Origin: Bacteroidota bacterium
GTDB taxonomy: Bacteria > Bacteroidota > Bacteroidia > Flavobacteriales_D > Crocinitomicaceae
Assembly: GCA_024280155.1 (NCBI GenBank)
Contig: JAJRQQ010000028.1
Location: forward strand, 62,001-126,000
Length of the DNA stretch: 64,000 nt
Direction of reading: 5' to 3'
The position numbers and the translations under genes are program-made. Positions 10,128 through 18,127 of this stretch are shown here, piece after piece (positions within the stretch are counted from its first letter, which is position 1; the number at the start of each line of letters is the position of its first letter). The notes beneath the pieces are model-generated. The model was not told where the DNA came from, made no database searches, and saw only the letters and a list, made by a program, of their open reading frames with translations.

Positions 10128-11524
10128 ATGATACAAAAAATAAAATTTGGTACGGACGGTTGGAGAGCAATTATCGCTCAAGAATATACCGTTGAAAATG
10201 TTGCACGTGTTTCATTTGCTACTGCCCAATGGGTAAAAGCAAATTTTGAAAATCCAAGCATTGTAATTGGACACGACTGTCGTTTTGCAGGTGAACTTTT
10301 CGTTGAAACAGCTGTAAAAGTTTTCATATCAGAAGGTGTGAATGTGAAAATGGCCAAAGGTTTTGTATCTACTCCAATGATTTCATTGGGGGCAGTAAAA
10401 TTAGAATGTTCGCTTGGTGTTGTAATTACAGCAAGTCATAATCCTCCTTCATACAACGGTTACAAATTAAAATCACACCACGGTGGACCGCTAACGCCAT
10501 CTTCTGTCCAAGAAGTGGAAGACCAAATCCCAGATGTAAATCCGGTTGACTTAACGAAGGTTTCACTGAACTCTCCTTTAGTTGAAGTGGTTGATTTGGA
10601 AACAATGTACGTGGATCATGTTCGAGCAAATTTTGACATTGAAGCGATTGAGAAATCTGGGCTAAATTTAATGTACGATGAATGTATGGCGCTGGACAAG
10701 ATGCAATGAAACGTATTTTGCCAAATATTGAATTTATGCATTGTGAGAATAATCCATCATTCTACGGACAAGCCCCTGAACCAATTGCAAAGAATTTACA
10801 AGAATTAGAAGCTTTTATTAAAGAAAATGGAAAAATCGATTGTGCTCTAGCAACTGATGGTGACGCAGATAGAATCGGTTTGTACAATGGAAGTGGAGAG
10901 TTTATTGATTCTCATCATATCATCTTATTGCTGATTCATTATCTAGCAAAATACAAGAAAGAAACAGGGAAAGTTGCTACAGCTTTTAGTACAACACCTC
11001 GAGTAAAAGTAATGGCAGATCATTATAATTTACCTTCGGAAGTCGTTAAAATTGGCTTCAAATACATTGCAGACATTATGGTTGCAGAGGATGTTTTGGT
11101 TGGTGGAGAAGAATCTGGTGGAATTGCCGTAAAAGGACATATTCCTGAACGTGATGGAATCTGGATGGGATTAATCATCTGGGAATTCATGGCGAAATGA
11201 GGTAAAACTCTTGATGATTTAATTGCAGAAGTGTATGAAATAGTCGGTGGATTCAAATTCGAAAGAAGTGATTTACATATTACAGAAGAATTAAAACAAA
11301 GCATTATTGCCAACTGTGAAGCGGGTAAATACAAAAACTTTGGAGAGTATTCTGTGAAAAGTGTCGGAACAATTGATGGGTTCAAATTCTTCTTCGATGA
11401 GGATAGATGGTTAATGATTCGTCCTTCAGGAACTGAACCTGTTTTGAGAACTTATGCAGAAGCACCAACTTTAGAAGAGGTTAGAAAGATTCTTAAAATA
11501 ACAGAAGAAACAATTTGTAAATAA
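10128..11524 (+). pseudogene. Phosphoglucomutase/phosphomannomutase family protein, frameshift plus nonsense
   Basis: An alpha-D-phosphohexomutase would interconvert hexose 1- and 6-phosphates in the cytosol. The four family landmarks are present in order: active serine ITASHNP, metal-binding DGDADR, sugar-binding GGEESGG, and phosphate-binding RPSGTEP. The gene is broken twice. Near 10680-10682 one base is missing (the sequence reads gatgaatg where gatgNaatg would continue NLMYDAMYGAGQDAM), which shifts the frame outside any homopolymer. At 11198-11200 an in-frame TGA interrupts WEFMAK/GKTLDDL; the same frame then continues to the end. Repaired length would be about 465 residues. Its stop overlaps the aroC start by one base. 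PGM, PMM or GlmM specificity is not resolvable. Confidence 0.85.
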
Positions 11525-12576
11525 TGAGTTCGAGCTTTGGTAAATTATTTCGACTAACGACTTTTGGTGAATCTCACGGAGAGGCAATTGGTGGAATAAT
11601 TGACGGAGTTCCTGCAAATTATACGATAAATATTGAAGAGATTCAAGCAGAATTAGATAAGCGTAAACCAGGGCAGTCTTCTATTGTTACACAGCGTAAA
11701 GAATCGGATACCGTTCAAATTCTTTCAGGAATTTTTGAAGGTAAAACAACAGGTGCTCCAATTGGTTTTATTATCCCAAATGAAAATCAAAAATCGAAAG
11801 ATTACGACCATCTAAAAGGTGTTTATCGTCCTTCTCACGCTGATTACACTTATGCTAAAAAATACGGAAATCGTGATTATCGTGGTGGAGGTAGGTCTTC
11901 TGCCAGAGAAACCGCAAGCCGTGTTGTTGGTGGAGCAATAGCAAAACAAATTCTTGCAAGTAAAGGTATTGACATTGTTGCTTACGTAGATCAAGTAGGT
12001 TATGTTCAACTTTCTGGAGAAATAGATTACAACGAAATAGAAAACAATGTTGTTCGCTGTCCAAATGCAGAAGATGCAAAAAGAATGGAAGATCTTATTC
12101 TCACGACTAAAAAAGCTGGTGATACAATTGGAGGAAGCATCGTTTGTGAAATAAATCATGTACCACCCGGATTAGGTGAGCCTGTTTTTGATAAATTGCA
12201 CGCAGAATTAGGCAAAGCAATGCTTTCGATAAATGCGGTAAAAGGTTTTGAATATGGCAGTGGTTTCGATTGTATTACAATGAAAGGTTCTGAACACAAT
12301 GATCTTTTCAATGAGGATGGAAGTACAAAAACAAATCATTCTGGCGGTATCCAAGGTGGTATTTCCAATGGAATGCCTATCAATATGAGAATTGCTTGTA
12401 AACCTGTGGCAACTATAATGCAAAGGCAACAAACCTTAAATGAACAAGATGAAATCGTTTCTTTACAAGGAAAAGGTCGTCATGACCCGTGTGTAGTTCC
12501 AAGAGCAGTGGTGATTGTGGAAGCAATGGCTGCAATGGTTGTGTTGGATATGTTGATGCGAAATTCTTTTGAATAA
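11524..12576 (+). CDS. aroC: Chorismate synthase
   Basis: Converts 5-enolpyruvylshikimate 3-phosphate to chorismate, the last step of the shikimate pathway, using reduced FMN. Signatures include the N-terminal [14 protein letters not shown], the [14 protein letters not shown] region, and the C-terminal [22 protein letters not shown]. At 350 residues it has the standard length. The ATG overlaps the mutase stop (TAATG), so translation is probably coupled. Chorismate made here would feed PabB, encoded near the other end of the window. It is intact, in contrast to the two genes before it. Confidence 0.97.
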   Translation: MSSSFGKLFRLTTFGESHGEAIGGIIDGVPANYTINIEEIQAELDKRKPGQSSIVTQRKESDTVQILSGIFEGKTTGAPIGFIIPNENQKSKDYDHLKGVYRPSHADYTYAKKYGNRDYRGGGRSSARETASRVVGGAIAKQILASKGIDIVAYVDQVGYVQLSGEIDYNEIENNVVRCPNAEDAKRMEDLILTTKKAGDTIGGSIVCEINHVPPGLGEPVFDKLHAELGKAMLSINAVKGFEYGSGFDCITMKGSEHNDLFNEDGSTKTNHSGGIQGGISNGMPINMRIACKPVATIMQRQQTLNEQDEIVSLQGKGRHDPCVVPRAVVIVEAMAAMVVLDMLMRNSFE

Positions 12577-12688
12577 AAGATTTCTTCTTAATTGAGATAT
12601 TTTAAGTCAAGAAATGTTTTTTTATTCTTTGTTGATTCTTTTCAGTTTTATTCCTAACTTAAATGGAAACACTGAAAAAACCAAATTA

Positions 12689-13159
12689 ATGAAACCACTA
12701 CCGCAAAGAAAAGCACAACGCCTTAAAGGGTATGATTACGCAACAAATAATAGATATTTTATTACAACCAATGTGAAGAATTTTATTAAATGTTTGGGTG
12801 TAGTTTATGATAATAAAATGCACCTTAATGTTTATGGTGAAATTGTACATCAACAAATTCAATGGATAGAGCAACGTTATTCGTATGCAAAAATCCACAG
12901 TCTTGTCGTTATGCCAGACCATGTTCATTTTGTGCTTGAGATACATCATTTGCTAGCGGAAGAAAATGCTAAAATAAAATCAGTATCAGAACTTGTAGGT
13001 GCATTTAAAACAACTTCATCAAAACAAATTAGAAGAGGTGGCTATCCTAATTTTCAATGGCATAGATCATTTCATGATAGAATAATTAGAGATGATTTTG
13101 AATTAATTCGCATCGAAGAATATATTTTTCAAAATCCTAAGAGATGGAAGGGGAAATAG
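12689..13159 (+). CDS. REP-associated tyrosine transposase (RAYT, Y1/HUH family)
   Basis: A single-domain HUH nuclease related to IS200/IS605 TnpA, of the domesticated RAYT group that acts on REP palindromes. The HUH motif is in MPDHVHFVL (His78 and His80 from my start) and the nucleophile tyrosine in EEYIFQNPKRW (Tyr145). The RLKGYDY...YFITTNV start and the HRSFHDRIIR segment are typical of RAYTs. I use ATG 12689 (156 residues) because the 25 codons added by the ORF track are a hydrophobic stretch not expected in the family. No terminal inverted repeats or target duplication mark it as a mobile IS. The stop codon runs straight into a REP array, the usual genomic context. It probably acts in REP copying rather than transposing itself. 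Confidence 0.85.
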   Translation: MKPLPQRKAQRLKGYDYATNNRYFITTNVKNFIKCLGVVYDNKMHLNVYGEIVHQQIQWIEQRYSYAKIHSLVVMPDHVHFVLEIHHLLAEENAKIKSVSELVGAFKTTSSKQIRRGGYPNFQWHRSFHDRIIRDDFELIRIEEYIFQNPKRWKGK

Positions 13160-13277
13160 TGCGGTCAGTCGCGATTGAATAAATATAGCACTGCCAGGTC
13201 GCGATTGAATATAGTACGGTCAGGTCGCGATTGAATAAATATAGTACGGTCAGGTTGCGACCTGACCGTACTATATT
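13158..13277 (+). repeat. REP/BIME-like array next to the RAYT gene
   Basis: Four tandem, partly degenerate copies of a 25-30 base unit (consensus tagtacggtcaggtcgcgattgaata) start at the RAYT stop codon. The last copy turns into a perfect inverted repeat: AATATAGTACGGTCAGGT at 13238-13255 pairs with 13260-13277 over 18 bp around a TGCG loop. The hairpin ends three bases before the next gene's ATG, so it could also affect readthrough. This is the expected RAYT substrate. It is not a CRISPR, because units abut or are separated by only a few bases. Confidence 0.8.
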
Positions 13278-13280
13278 CTA

Positions 13281-14504
13281 ATGCTAAAAATAATTATCTT
13301 TATAAAAAATCAAAAATTGAAATCTAAAAAAACAATCGCAATAATTGGAGGAGGGGCATCTGCCTTATTCTTTGCTTCATTAATTGATACTTCAAAATTC
13401 TCTGTTACCATCTATGAGAAAAATAAAGCATTAGGAAGAAAATTTTTAGTGGCAGGTGATGGAGGATTTAATCTTACACATGCAGAATCGATAGAACAAA
13501 TGGTTCAGCGATATACACCTTCTTTTTTTCTTGAAAACGCACTTGTTGAGAATGATAATACTGATTTTAGAGAATGGCTTTTGTCCATAGGCGTTCCAAC
13601 TTTTGAGGGGAGTAGTCATCGGATTTATCCTGAAAAAGGAATAAAGCCCATCGAAGTTTTTAATGCGATTCTTCATCAAATCAAAAAGAATAATGTTGTC
13701 ATAAAGTATCAACAGGAGTGGATGGGATGGAAAGGTGAGGATTTACTTTTTAATTCTTCGGAAGAAGTTAATGCAGATATTGTCATTTTTGCCTTGGGAG
13801 GAGCGAGTTGGAAAAAAACAGGGTCAAAAGGAGATTGGTTGAGTCATTTTGAGCAAAAAAAGATAAATACAATGCCTTTTCAAGCGTCTAACTGTGCTAA
13901 TGAAGTAGAATGGGAGAATGATTTTGTAAATAATCATGCAGGAACACCACTTAAAAATATTGCAATCACTTGCGGTAAAGCTACGCAAAAGGGGGAAGTA
14001 GTGATTACGGCATTTGGATTAGAAGGAAATGCTATTTATGCCCTCAGTCCTTGTATTCGAGAAAGATTGAATGAGAATGGAAAATCAACCATTCATATCG
14101 ACTTTAAACCAAGCTTATCGGTTGAAAAAATAATTGTACGATTAAATTCGAGCGGAAATAGAACTAAAATTTTAAAAGATAAATTAAAACTTCCCAAGTC
14201 AGTAGTAGAATTAATGAAGATAAATCTTTCTAAAGATGAGTTCATGAAGAATGAGACTTTGGCAGATAGAATTAAATCATTTCCCCTAGAAATTGTCAAT
14301 TCTGCTCCGATTGACGAAGCAATTTCAACTGTTGGAGGGATTTCGTTAGAAGAATTAAATTCTTCTTTTGAGTTTAAAAATATGCCCAATTATTATGCAA
14401 TGGGAGAAATGATTGATTGGGATGCGCCAACTGGAGGTTACCTCCTTCAAGCTTGTTATTCTATGGGTAAAAAAATAGCGCATCATCTCAATGAAAAAAA
14501 GTGA
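13281..14504 (+). CDS. HI0933/BaiN-like FAD-dependent flavoprotein (TIGR03862-like)
   Basis: A predicted FAD-binding oxidoreductase of unknown substrate. The N-terminus has the dinucleotide-binding motif IAIIGGGASALFFA and IYEKNKALGRKFLVAGDGGFNLTH, the hallmark of the HI0933 group (AGGGRCNxTN in relatives, altered to AGDGGFNLTH as in the TIGR03862 branch). The C-terminus contains TVGGISLEELN and WDAPTGGYLLQACYSMG, the second FAD-contacting region. Length 407 residues. ATG 13281 lies immediately after the REP hairpin; no other start before the Rossmann motif is better. It is probably monocistronic and ends in a bidirectional terminator. The function is not known for this branch. Confidence 0.85.
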   Translation: MLKIIIFIKNQKLKSKKTIAIIGGGASALFFASLIDTSKFSVTIYEKNKALGRKFLVAGDGGFNLTHAESIEQMVQRYTPSFFLENALVENDNTDFREWLLSIGVPTFEGSSHRIYPEKGIKPIEVFNAILHQIKKNNVVIKYQQEWMGWKGEDLLFNSSEEVNADIVIFALGGASWKKTGSKGDWLSHFEQKKINTMPFQASNCANEVEWENDFVNNHAGTPLKNIAITCGKATQKGEVVITAFGLEGNAIYALSPCIRERLNENGKSTIHIDFKPSLSVEKIIVRLNSSGNRTKILKDKLKLPKSVVELMKINLSKDEFMKNETLADRIKSFPLEIVNSAPIDEAISTVGGISLEELNSSFEFKNMPNYYAMGEMIDWDAPTGGYLLQACYSMGKKIAHHLNEKK

Positions 14505-14524
14505 CAATGAAGATTGCCACTTTT
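14497..14524. terminator. Bidirectional terminator, overlapping the flavoprotein stop
   Basis: AAAAGTGACAAT and ATTGCCACTTTT form a 12-bp stem with one mismatch around GAAG, with A and T tracts on the outer sides. The left arm contains the TGA stop of the flavoprotein gene. It serves the convergent flavoprotein and metalloprotease genes. Confidence 0.75.
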
Positions 14525-14546
14525 AAACTTGTAGAAATATGAGTGC

Positions 14547-17077
14547 TTATTTGATTTCTTTCAATGCATTATCAATCAAAGTAACCAAATGATTTTTATG
14601 TGCTTTACTAGAAATGTCTCCAGCACTATTTTTTGCCATTTTACGAATTTCATTTAAGTAATAAATGGCAAGTGATTGCACAACATTTGAATATCTTTCA
14701 CTTGATTTTCCAACGACAATCTGAATGAGTTTTTGCGTGTAAGCCAATTGTAAATTTTGTCTAAAAGTGTTTACATTTCCAGAAATATCACTTTTGAAAA
14801 TAGAATTTGTTAAATCTTCTAAAACATTAGAAAGCTCATATTCATTCCCGTAAATTTTAGTGTCAACAATTCGTTGGAGTGTATTGGGATGCAATAGATG
14901 GTTCAAAGCACCAACCTGAATTCTCAATATTCTATCATGAATTTTAATGTCTTCAGAATTTGAGAAAAAGTTAAAACCTCTTCTTTGTTGTGCCGCATTT
15001 GCATAGATTTCGGAAGGAAATGTCATAGCATCTGGAGCGAAAATATATTTTTCAAGACTTGACATAGCTCTTTTCTGAGTAGCCAAATCAACTGGAGTGT
15101 AGGGCTGTGTGGCTCCTTCTTGACCGATCATTGCTCTGTCCATATAGATTCCACCAATGTATCGCGCTGTGACATTAGCAACATCTCTATATTGTCTGAG
15201 CATAGCCAAATATGCAATTCTTTGGTCGTGATGAGAAGTGCCTTCTTCGTTGTATTTTGCTAGAATATTTTTCGATAATTCTTTGACCAACTCAATTCTG
15301 TTGATACCATATTGTATCGCATCACTGGATAAATCGTAAATATTTACTCGTGGGTCTATTGCTTTTCCTGGAGAACGCATGTCATCGGCATCATTACCAA
15401 ACATTAAATCGTGTTCTGTTGAACGGTCTAATAATTTCTTTGTGTCCTCATCTGACCTTCCTTGCTCGTATGCAAATTGTATTGCCCATAAATCATAAGG
15501 TCCAGGTCGCATAGTGAAATACAACCCTTGTTCCGAGCGATTTCTAGCAATATTTACAGATGGATAATCCATTACTGAACCCATCAGACCTTTCTTTTTC
15601 GTTAATTCTAAATCATTTAATTCTTCTAGATTCAACATTTGACTGGCTTTCATGTTATGACTCAATCCAAGTGTATGACCAATTTCATGTAGAATGAGGT
15701 AGTGAATGTATTCTTTAACCATTTTACTATCTTCCAATGGTTCTCCGTCGATGTATTGAAGAATAAGTCCAGCAAATTCACTGTTTAACGCACCATATAG
15801 ACTTGCTTGACATTCATCATGAGACTTGTGAATACGATTGTGTTGATTCTCACTGAACACTTTTTCTAATCTGTATCTACCTAAAACTGAACGAAATTCA
15901 AACATAATATCTGCCCCTAAAATCTGCCCTGTTCTTGGGTTAACAAAACTCGGTCCGTAGCCACCAAATGGAGGGAAAGGAGAGGCGGTCCAGCGAAGAA
16001 CATTATAACGTATGTCGCCTGCATCCCAGTCAGCATCGTCAGGTTGTTGTTTAACAACGATAGCATTTTTGAATCCTGCTTTTTCAAAAGCGATATTCCA
16101 ACTTTCTGCTGCTGATTTAATCAAAGGACGTAAGTTCTCAGGAGTTGTATTCTCCAACCACCAAACAATCGGTTCAACAGGTTCAGAAATATCAGCATTC
16201 GGATCTTTCTTTACTAGATTCCAACGATGAACTAAATCTCTATAGTTGGCATTCTTCGGTGAAGTCATGTCCGTAACTTGAGTTGAAAAGAATCCAACAC
16301 GAGGGTCCTCGAATAGAGGTTGGTAATCATTCTCAGGCATTGCTATTAGACTATGATATACTTTTAACGAAACATTTCTAGCATCAGTAACATCTCGTTT
16401 TCCTCCGTTTAATGCGGCTGATTTCGTGTACACATATTCAACTTCTATATCTGTGTTTTCAGGATAACTTCTGATGTCGTTGATTTTTGTTTTCTCTTTG
16501 TTTAATGTTCCTAGCGAAAAAGAATAAGGTGAACTTCCTGGTCGTTTAGAAGGTTTAACTTGAGAAAAAGTTTCGTTCAAGAATAGTTTATTTGCATCAA
16601 TCAGATAAGCACCATCATTTTGGGCTAAAATTTTCACAGAAGCAACAATTGCATTGGACATATTCGCTTCGGATGCTTTTGATATTGCGTTATTTGGGTC
16701 AAAATAAGAACTTGTATTAACTTCAATGAATTCAATTTTATTGAAATATCTTTGGATGCGGATAATTTTTGAACCTCTATAATTTCCTCTGTTTGATCTA
16801 GATGAAGCCAATCCATCAGTGTTCTGACTGAAATAAATGAACTCTTTTCCAAGTTGATTTTCTTGAATTGCCATTTTAATTGAGCCATCAATAGTGTCTT
16901 GATAAATAGTAAAAAGCCCTTCGTATTTCTTGCTTTTTTTGTTAAATCAGATATTGACTTTTCGTTTTTATTTTGTGATGTTTCTGCCTTTTTAGATTTC
17001 TTTTTTCTTTTTTGAGCATGAAGAGGTTGAACTGTTACAACCATTAAAAGAAGGACTACGATTTTAAAAAGATTCAT
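14547..17077 (-). pseudogene. Secreted zinc metalloprotease (DUF5118/DUF5117/DUF4953 type), frameshifted in T7/A7 run
   Basis: A large metzincin-like zinc protease common in Bacteroidota and probably periplasmic or outer-membrane associated. The zinc site HEIGHTLGLSHN (HExxHxxGxxH) is intact. The N-terminal part has a signal peptide (MNLFKIVVLLLMVVTVQPLHAQ) and a Lys-rich linker. The reading frame changes in the run of seven T residues at 16934-16940 (A7 on the coding strand). One extra base would join LTKKSKKYEGLFTIYQDTIDG to KMAIQENQLGKEF, which is the usual DUF5118 start. The ORF track splits it into 16634-17122 and 14547-16874. Restored length is about 843 residues. The start ATG (17077) is at the signal peptide, not at the upstream MSALFL. 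It could be a real frameshift or a homopolymer error. Confidence 0.85.
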
Positions 17078-17105
17078 TATTTTTATTTTAGAATCATAAA
17101 CATAC

Positions 17106-17137
17106 AAAAAAAGAGCAGACAATGCCTACTCTTTTTT
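17106..17137 (-). terminator. Terminator between hypothetical gene and metalloprotease
   Basis: AAAAAAAGAGCAG and CTACTCTTTTTT form a hairpin with one mismatch around ACAATGC. On the minus strand it follows the stop of the secreted protein gene at 17157 and precedes the metalloprotease. Confidence 0.65.
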
Positions 17138-17156
17138 ATCATAAATTGTTTTGGAC

Positions 17157-17975
17157 CTATTCAGATAAACTTTTGTTTATTTCAAAGTTCATAGCAGGAA
17201 GAATATAAGTTTCTGGTTCAGTCACAATAAAAGTTTCATTCCAAATGATTTCCATTGTTGCAAATTGCATATCTACAATTCTCCCTGGAATATGAAAAAC
17301 AGCAGTAATTTTAACTTTATCTCCATTTTTTAGTGGAGTTGGCTTGTGTTTTTTATTTTCATTTGCGTAAACAATAATTTCGTCTGTTTTTTTATTTTTA
17401 GCTTGGACAGAAAGGTGAGCAGAATTTACAACAGCAATACTTGGTCCATTGTAAGTACATTCAAAAATTGCTTTTGCTTCTTTGGTAGATGCAGAATATT
17501 TTTTCAAAACAACGTTAAAGTCACCTGTTTTAAAACTGTTTTTTGTTGCAGGAATTGTGAAATTAGGTGTTTTAATTACTTTTTCTTTTGTAGAAATACG
17601 GACCAAAAAACCTAATTTGGCACTGAATTTTTCTTGTAAGAATTCGTTACTACCATTTACTGTTAATGTTTTTGTCTTTGAATCATGAGGCATGATATAA
17701 AAATCTTTAGTTGTTGGTTTACGTTTTCCAAACTCAAAAACAAATTCACCTTGTTGTGGGACAAACATTAAAATGTCATCTGTTTTATTGGTAATTGTTA
17801 CAGCAAGTTTGCAATATTCTTTTGTGGCAACAATGTTTTTTACAGAGACAGTATATTCATCTGTGATAACGTCTTCAGGGATGTTGTAGCTTATCTTAGA
17901 AAATTCACTTGTTTTTTGCCCGAAAATAATTCCCGATAAAACAATAAATAGAAGGGTAATAAAGATAGATTTCAT
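17157..17975 (-). CDS. Secreted protein of unknown function
   Basis: I do not recognise the family. A clear Sec signal peptide (MKSIFITLLFIVLSGIIFGQ) predicts export. The mature 250 residues are rich in alternating hydrophobic/polar strands, Thr, Lys and Val, suggesting two or more Ig-like beta-sandwich domains. The segment KLAVTITNKTDDILMFVPQQ resembles the strand pattern of bacterial Ig-fold repeats. There is no lipobox, no catalytic motif and no T9SS sorting domain. It stands alone between two terminator/promoter regions, divergent from the DUF5916-type gene. Confidence 0.75.
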   Translation of the reverse strand: MKSIFITLLFIVLSGIIFGQKTSEFSKISYNIPEDVITDEYTVSVKNIVATKEYCKLAVTITNKTDDILMFVPQQGEFVFEFGKRKPTTKDFYIMPHDSKTKTLTVNGSNEFLQEKFSAKLGFLVRISTKEKVIKTPNFTIPATKNSFKTGDFNVVLKKYSASTKEAKAIFECTYNGPSIAVVNSAHLSVQAKNKKTDEIIVYANENKKHKPTPLKNGDKVKITAVFHIPGRIVDMQFATMEIIWNETFIVTEPETYILPAMNFEINKSLSE

Positions 17976-18100
17976 AATGTTTTTTTTCTGTTTGTTGGCA
18001 TTAAGTGTGCCAAAAGTAAATATAATTAAATATTTGATATATGTTAGTAAATGGAGTTGTTAAAAAACGGTTAATTCATACTTGATAGTGAGTATTTATT

Positions 18101-18108
18101 TACATTTG
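18101..18108 (+). promoter_or_regulatory. -7 box upstream of the DUF5916-type gene
   Basis: TACATTTG fits the Bacteroidota TAnnTTTG box and lies 19 bases before the ATG. TTG at 18082-18084 may be a weak -33 element. Confidence 0.5.
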
Positions 18109-18127
18109 TTATTCTTAAAATAAAGAA

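Noticed and set aside
11198-11200. In-frame TGA as selenocysteine or alternative code
   Set aside because: Other genes in the window (flavoprotein, ccsBA) end with TGA as normal stop, no SECIS-like hairpin follows, and related enzymes do not have a catalytic Cys/Sec at this position.
11812-12159. Long antisense ORF over aroC
   Set aside because: It is a shadow of the real aroC frame, with no promoter or family similarity visible.
12614-12688. N-terminal membrane extension of the RAYT (ORF-track start)
   Set aside because: The extra 25 residues are hydrophobic and unlike any RAYT; ATG 12689 gives the normal N-terminus.
12689-13159. Intact IS200/IS605 insertion sequence
   Set aside because: There is no TnpB, no boundary hairpins typical of IS605 ends on both sides, and the protein has RAYT-type features; the repeats are only downstream.
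13158-13277. Could be a small CRISPR array
   Set aside because: Units are 25-30 bases, degenerate and directly abutting with no 30-40 base unique spacers, there are no cas genes, and the last unit forms a long hairpin next to a RAYT gene.
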